Position numbers and translations under genes: made by a program | Assembly: GCA_035367155.1 (NCBI GenBank) | Contig: DAOSJI010000003.1 | Span: 1 to 64,000, forward strand | Source: JAAYSA01 sp035367155 | GTDB lineage: Bacteria; Bacillota_I; Bacilli_A; RFN20; CAG-826 | Reading direction: 5' to 3' | Length of the DNA: 64,000 nucleotides | Notes under the pieces: generated by a model | What the model was told of the DNA's origin: nothing | The model's input: the letters and a program-made list of their open reading frames with translations, nothing else | The model's database searches: none | Part shown: piece by piece, positions 60,660 to 64,000 of the stretch | Layout of the letters: each line of letters starts with the position of its first letter | Numbering within the stretch: position 1 is the first letter of the stretch

Positions 60660-61272
60660 TTATGATTTAGTAGCACAAAAAGAAATGGAACGTTTAAAAC
60701 AAGAAGGAAAACGTCCAACTTTAGCTTTACATGTTTGTTGTGCACCTTGCTCTTCATATAGTTTGCTTATGTTAACAAATACTTTTGATGTAACTGTTAT
60801 TTATGCAAATAGCAATATATATCCATTAAATGAATTTAATAAAAGAGCGAAAGAAGCAGAAAGATTTGTTGAATTATTTAACAAAGAACATAATCAAAAT
60901 GTAAAGTTTACTCTTTTGCCTTATGAACATAATGCGTTTATGGAGGAACTTAAACCATATAAGGATGAAATAGAAGGCGGAACACGTTGTGTGCTTTGCT
61001 ATAAAAAAAGATTAATAGAGACATTTGAATTTGCTAAAGTTCATAACATTGAATATGTAACTACTACACTGACTATTTCACCTCATAAAAATAGCGAAAT
61101 AATTAATAAAATAGGTGAAACATTAGAAAAGCAATATTCGCCAATTCGTTATTTTTATTCAGACTTTAAGAAACGAAATGGTAATCTTATCGCAAAAAGA
61201 TTTAAAGAAAAGTATAATCTTTATCAACAAAACTACTGTGGTTGCGAGTATTCAATAAGAGACAAAAAGTAA
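60649..61272 (+). CDS. queH: Epoxyqueuosine reductase QueH
   Basis: The start at 60649 (MKINYDLVAQKEM) overlaps the queA end; a longer frame in the same phase reads into queA and is not used. The 207-residue protein carries the iron-sulfur cysteines of QueH: LHVCCAPCSSYSL, GTRCVLCYKKR and NYCGCEYS. It catalyses the last step, epoxyqueuosine to queuosine, as a substitute for QueG. With QueT, Tgt and QueA it completes salvage from preQ1. Confidence 0.92.
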   Translation: MKINYDLVAQKEMERLKQEGKRPTLALHVCCAPCSSYSLLMLTNTFDVTVIYANSNIYPLNEFNKRAKEAERFVELFNKEHNQNVKFTLLPYEHNAFMEELKPYKDEIEGGTRCVLCYKKRLIETFEFAKVHNIEYVTTTLTISPHKNSEIINKIGETLEKQYSPIRYFYSDFKKRNGNLIAKRFKEKYNLYQQNYCGCEYSIRDKK

Positions 61273-61422
61273 TCATTTTTCACGATTTTGTGACAAAAAA
61301 CTATGGCGAGCAGCCATTTTTTTGTTTTCAAAAAATCTAAATTTTTCATGTTGTTTTAAAAGAAAAAAACCGATGTTAAAAAGGGAACCTATTAATAAAT
61401 ATTAATTTATGTAAATATTTGC
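61273..61422. other. Intergenic region with probable terminator
   Basis: After queH comes AT-rich sequence with a weak hairpin, ATGGCGAGCAGCCAT followed by seven T (about 61302-61323), plausible as the terminator of the queuosine operon. I see no gene in it. Confidence 0.55.
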
Positions 61423-61452
61423 TTGACATTACACACGCGAAAGGGGTATTCT
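61423..61452 (+). promoter_or_regulatory. Promoter of the S10 ribosomal protein operon
   Basis: A perfect -35 box TTGACA (61423-61428) and TATTCT (61447-61452) are 18 bases apart. The start site would be near 61459, at the first base of the structured leader. Confidence 0.85.
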
Positions 61453-61458
61453 ATTCAA

Positions 61459-61550
61459 GGTTGTCGCCTGTGATGAAATGCGAGGTTACCGATACACCTA
61501 CAACCGTTGTCATGAAGTGTCACGGAGAATTCGCATCGAGCAGGAAATAA
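61459..61550 (+). promoter_or_regulatory. S10 operon leader RNA, probable L4-binding autoregulatory element
   Basis: GGTTGT (61459-61464) pairs with ACAACC (61500-61505). Within that loop ATGCGA (61478-61483) can pair with TCGCAT (61531-61536), outside it. Thus a pseudoknot or alternative fold is possible. The core ATGCGAGGTTACCGATACAC matches what I recall of S10 leaders in Bacilli, where ribosomal protein L4 represses its own operon. Confidence 0.7.
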
Positions 61551-61578
61551 CTAAAGTAGAAACAAAGGAGGAAAATTC

Positions 61579-61884
61579 ATGGCAAAAAAAATCAGGGTAC
61601 GCTTACAATCCTATGATCACGCTCTGCTTGATGATGCAGTTAGCAAGATTGTAAAAAGCACAATTGAAAGTGGTGCCAAAGTAATTGGCCCAATTCCGCT
61701 ACCAACGGAAAAACAAGTGTACACCGTATTAAGAGCAGTTCATAAGCACAAAGATGCTCGTGAACAATTCGAAATTCGGACACATAAAAGACTTATCGAT
61801 ATCGAAAATCCAACAAAGAAAACTGTCGAAGTTCTTCGCAAATTCGAGCTTCCAGCAGGTGTGGACATCGATATCAAATTATAG
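61579..61884 (+). CDS. rpsJ: 30S ribosomal protein S10
   Basis: A 101-residue S10: KKIRVRLQSYDHALLDDAVSKIV, GPIPLPTEKQVYTVLRAVHKHKDAREQFEIRTHKRLIDI. It belongs to the 30S head and also acts in antitermination as NusE. It is first in the S10 operon, with a strong AAAGGAGG site. Confidence 0.97.
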   Translation: MAKKIRVRLQSYDHALLDDAVSKIVKSTIESGAKVIGPIPLPTEKQVYTVLRAVHKHKDAREQFEIRTHKRLIDIENPTKKTVEVLRKFELPAGVDIDIKL

Positions 61885-61893
61885 GAGGGACTT

Positions 61894-62574
61894 ATGAAAG
61901 CAGTAATTGGACGCAAAATGGGTATGACCCAAGTATTCGCCGAAGATGGCACTCAATATGCTGTCACTGTCGTCGAAGTCTTACCTAACGTAGTAACACA
62001 AATTAAAACTGAGGAAACCGATGGCTATAACGCTATTCAAGTTGGCTACCAAGACAAAAAAGTTAGCCCACGCAACCTCACAAAACCACTTAAAGGACAC
62101 TTTGAAAAAGCAAAAGTTAGTCCAAAACAAGTGATTAAAGAATTACCTTACGAAAATGTAGCTGACTTTACCCTCGGACAAGAAATCACAATTGATATCT
62201 TCGAAGATGGCGATGTTGTAGATGTTATCGGCGTAAGCAAAGGCAAAGGATTCACTGGCGCAGTTAAGCGCTGGAACCAAGCACTTGGCCCAGCTGCTCA
62301 TGGCTCAGGTTATCACCGCGGCCAAGGCTCAATGGCAAGAGGAGGTATTATCCCCCGTATCTTACCAGGCAAAAGAATGGCAGGCCATCACGGCGATAGA
62401 CAAACTACTATCCAAAACCTACAAGTTGTAAAGGTTATTAAGGAAAAGAATGCTCTTCTTATTAAAGGAGCAATTCCAGGACCTAAATACTCAATCATCA
62501 CCGTACGCTCTGCGATTAAGCAACAACTAAAAAAACGTGAAGTTAAACCATTACTTAATCGCACTGCCGAATAA
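61894..62574 (+). CDS. rplC: 50S ribosomal protein L3
   Basis: A 226-residue L3 with the conserved start (AVIGRKMGMTQVFAEDG) and the loop that reaches toward the peptidyl transferase centre (KGFTGAVKRWNQALGPAAHGSGYHRGQGSMA). It follows rpsJ by nine bases. Confidence 0.97.
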   Translation: MKAVIGRKMGMTQVFAEDGTQYAVTVVEVLPNVVTQIKTEETDGYNAIQVGYQDKKVSPRNLTKPLKGHFEKAKVSPKQVIKELPYENVADFTLGQEITIDIFEDGDVVDVIGVSKGKGFTGAVKRWNQALGPAAHGSGYHRGQGSMARGGIIPRILPGKRMAGHHGDRQTTIQNLQVVKVIKEKNALLIKGAIPGPKYSIITVRSAIKQQLKKREVKPLLNRTAE

Positions 62575-62597
62575 TTAACAAAAGGAGGTAAGTGAAT

Positions 62598-63242
62598 ATG
62601 AGTGAAACAAAACCCAAAACAATCACCTATCCTGTTGTTAATCAAGAAGGTGATAAAGTCTCAACGATTCGTCTAAATAGCGAAGTTTTCGGAGTAGAAT
62701 TACACGAAGATGCTATGCATCGAGCAGTAAATGTATATTTAGCTAATCGTAGACAAGCAACATCAAAAACAAAAACACGAAGCGAAGTCCGTGGCGGTGG
62801 TAAAAAACCATGGCGTCAAAAAGGAACAGGCCGTGCAAGAGCAGGTAGCCGTAGAAGCCCAATCTGGGTTGGCGGAGGAACAATCTTTGGTCCAACTGGT
62901 AACCAAAACTACCGTCTTAATATGAATAAGAAGGAACATACACTTGCACTAAAAAGTGCCCTCTCGCTTATCGTAAAAGAAAAACGACTTATCGTAGTTG
63001 ATGAAGAAATGGAAATAGAACCAAAAACACGCCTCGCGGTTCAATTACTTAAAAACCTTGGGGCATTCGGCAAAGTTATGATCGTTGTTGAAGACAATGT
63101 AAATCTCTTACGTGCCGTTTCTAATCTCCAAAATGTTATCGCAGTAGAAGTTCATGACGTTTCTGTTTATGACCTACTAAATACTGACTTCATCATCTTT
63201 GAAAAAGCAACCCTAAAAGCATTTGAAGGAGGTCTAGTCTAA
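62598..63242 (+). CDS. rplD: 50S ribosomal protein L4
   Basis: The start is the ATG at 62598, nine bases after AAAGGAGG; a GTG two codons upstream is too close to that site. L4 motifs are clear: KTRSEVRGGGKKPWRQKGTGRARAGSRRSPIWVGGGTIFGP, the extended loop lining the exit tunnel. It has 214 residues. In Bacilli-type S10 operons L4 is the likely repressor through the leader. Confidence 0.97.
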   Translation: MSETKPKTITYPVVNQEGDKVSTIRLNSEVFGVELHEDAMHRAVNVYLANRRQATSKTKTRSEVRGGGKKPWRQKGTGRARAGSRRSPIWVGGGTIFGPTGNQNYRLNMNKKEHTLALKSALSLIVKEKRLIVVDEEMEIEPKTRLAVQLLKNLGAFGKVMIVVEDNVNLLRAVSNLQNVIAVEVHDVSVYDLLNTDFIIFEKATLKAFEGGLV

Positions 63243-63583
63243 TGGCAAGAAAGAAAAGAACTGCAAGAACAAGAGAAAAAAGCCGTGTCGCGACTATTGA
63301 ACAATTTGATTTAATTATTCGCCCAGTCATTACAGAAAAAACAATGCTCTTAATGCAAGATTTAAATAAAGTCACGGTTGAAGTTCCACGTTCTGCAAAT
63401 AAAACTGCAATTAAAGACGCCTTCGAAGCCGTATTTGGTGTAGAAGTTATTGATGTAAAAACATCAATAGTTAATTCAAAACCAAAAAGACGCGGTGGTC
63501 GCTATGACGGTCGCACAAATATCGTAAAGAAAGCAGTTGTTACCGTAAAAGACGGCGAAGCAATTGATCTATTCAAGGAATAA
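63242..63583 (+). CDS. rplW: 50S ribosomal protein L23
   Basis: An L23 of 113 residues: LIIRPVITEKTMLLMQDLNKVTVEVPRSANKTAIKDAFEAVFGVEV, with a basic N-terminal extension of about 20 residues. It sits at the tunnel exit, where it docks trigger factor and SRP. It shares one base with rplD. Confidence 0.96.
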   Translation: MARKKRTARTREKSRVATIEQFDLIIRPVITEKTMLLMQDLNKVTVEVPRSANKTAIKDAFEAVFGVEVIDVKTSIVNSKPKRRGGRYDGRTNIVKKAVVTVKDGEAIDLFKE

Positions 63584-63601
63584 GGGAAGGAGATATAGAT
63601 T

Positions 63602-64000
63602 ATGGCAATTAGAACATATAAACCAACTACACCATCCCGCCGGAATATGAGCAATGTTAAGTTTGATAAGCTTAGCAATAAAAAGCCTGAAAGAAACCTA
63701 CTTGTTTCATTAAAGAAAACAGGCGGGCGCAATAATCAAGGCAAAATTACGACTCGTCACATCGGTGGCGGACACAAACGTCAATATCGCTTAGTTGACT
63801 TCAAAAGAAACAAAGACGATATCGTTGGAAAAGTAAGTGCTCTTGAATACGATCCAAATCGTAATGCAAATATCGCCCTTATTACTTATGTAGATGGCGA
63901 AAAGCGCTACATCCTAGCACCACAAAAATTAAATGTTGGTGATCAAGTAATCTCAGGGGAAAATGTTGACATTAAAGTTGGTAACGCACTTCCTCTAGAT
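63602..64000 (+). CDS. rplB: 50S ribosomal protein L2, 5' part
   Basis: The first 133 codons of L2, cut by the window end: AIRTYKPTTPSRRNMSNVKFDKL, GRNNQGKITTRHIGGGHKRQYR, and VSALEYDPNRNANIALI. The start follows AAGGAGAT. L2 helps form the peptidyl transferase region. The frame is intact to the last base. Confidence 0.96.
   Translation, partial: MAIRTYKPTTPSRRNMSNVKFDKLSNKKPERNLLVSLKKTGGRNNQGKITTRHIGGGHKRQYRLVDFKRNKDDIVGKVSALEYDPNRNANIALITYVDGEKRYILAPQKLNVGDQVISGENVDIKVGNALPLD

Noticed and set aside
1..64000. Mycoplasma code (TGA as Trp)
   Set aside because: TGA ends atpF, pcrA and gatA at their normal lengths, and Trp is written TGG throughout.
1..64000. CRISPR array, insertion sequence or prophage
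   Set aside because: No regularly spaced repeats, transposase, integrase or phage genes were seen; tmRNA proximity alone is not evidence of an integrated element.

Overview
This window is a 64 kb piece of an AT-rich bacterial chromosome from a low-GC Firmicute. It most resembles the wall-less or near-Mollicute branch of the Bacilli (Acholeplasma, Izemoplasma, RF39 or Erysipelotrichia-like groups); I infer this from gene content and order, not from a search. TGA is a stop codon (it ends atpF, pcrA and gatA) and Trp is written TGG, so the standard bacterial code applies, not the Mycoplasma code. Lipoproteins with lipobox cysteines, an Opp transporter, BspA-like leucine-rich repeats and a PPi-type phosphofructokinase fit a small-genome, fermentative, possibly host-associated organism.

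Layout. 1-5.5 kb: the 3' end of tmRNA, then a strip of surface-protein genes, only one of which is still a long open frame (an endonuclease I-like protein with Ig-like domains, apparently starting on ATA); the others are truncated or frameshifted. 5.6-8.6 kb (minus): an overlapping operon of glycerophosphodiesterase, MFS transporter and HAD phosphatase. 8.8-10 kb: glyA. 10-18 kb: a full F-type ATP synthase operon (atpI-B-E-F-H-A-G-D-C) followed at once by a PPi-dependent phosphofructokinase; the c subunit carries a Na+ binding signature. 18-24 kb: a hydrolase, TcdA, and a small glycan cluster (GT-D transferase, polymerase-like membrane protein, lipoprotein, TupA-like ATP-grasp). 24.6-34.3 kb: oppABCDF with a 909-residue leucine-rich repeat surface protein as its last gene. 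34.3-38.1 kb (minus): flippase and two GT4 glycosyltransferases. 38-46.5 kb: ung, a TPP riboswitch with a long ThiT, a Sel1 repeat protein, a membrane protein, a nucleotide phosphatase (DUF402), the t6A genes tsaE-tsaB-rimI/tsaD (the last two fused), asnS and a 55-residue membrane peptide. 46.5-48.5 kb (minus): three uncharacterised membrane proteins. 48.6-56.5 kb: a thioredoxin-like lipoprotein, then pcrA-ligA-gatC-gatA-gatB. 56.5-57.8 kb (minus): M28 peptidase lipoprotein. 58-61.3 kb: queuosine salvage operon queT-tgt-queA-queH. 61.4-64 kb: start of the S10 ribosomal protein operon with a structured leader, cut off inside rplB.

How it fits together. Energy metabolism appears to rest on glycolysis economised by PPi plus a probably Na+-coupled ATP synthase. 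Nutrients come from salvage systems (oligopeptides, thiamine, queuosine precursor, perhaps glycerophosphodiesters). A split glycan locus and several large surface proteins build the cell exterior. tRNA maturation is well represented (t6A, its cyclisation by TcdA, queuosine, GatCAB). Several genes (18180, 38126 minus, 38185, 48523 minus) have a -10 box exactly six bases before the start codon and no ribosome binding site, which points to leaderless transcripts.
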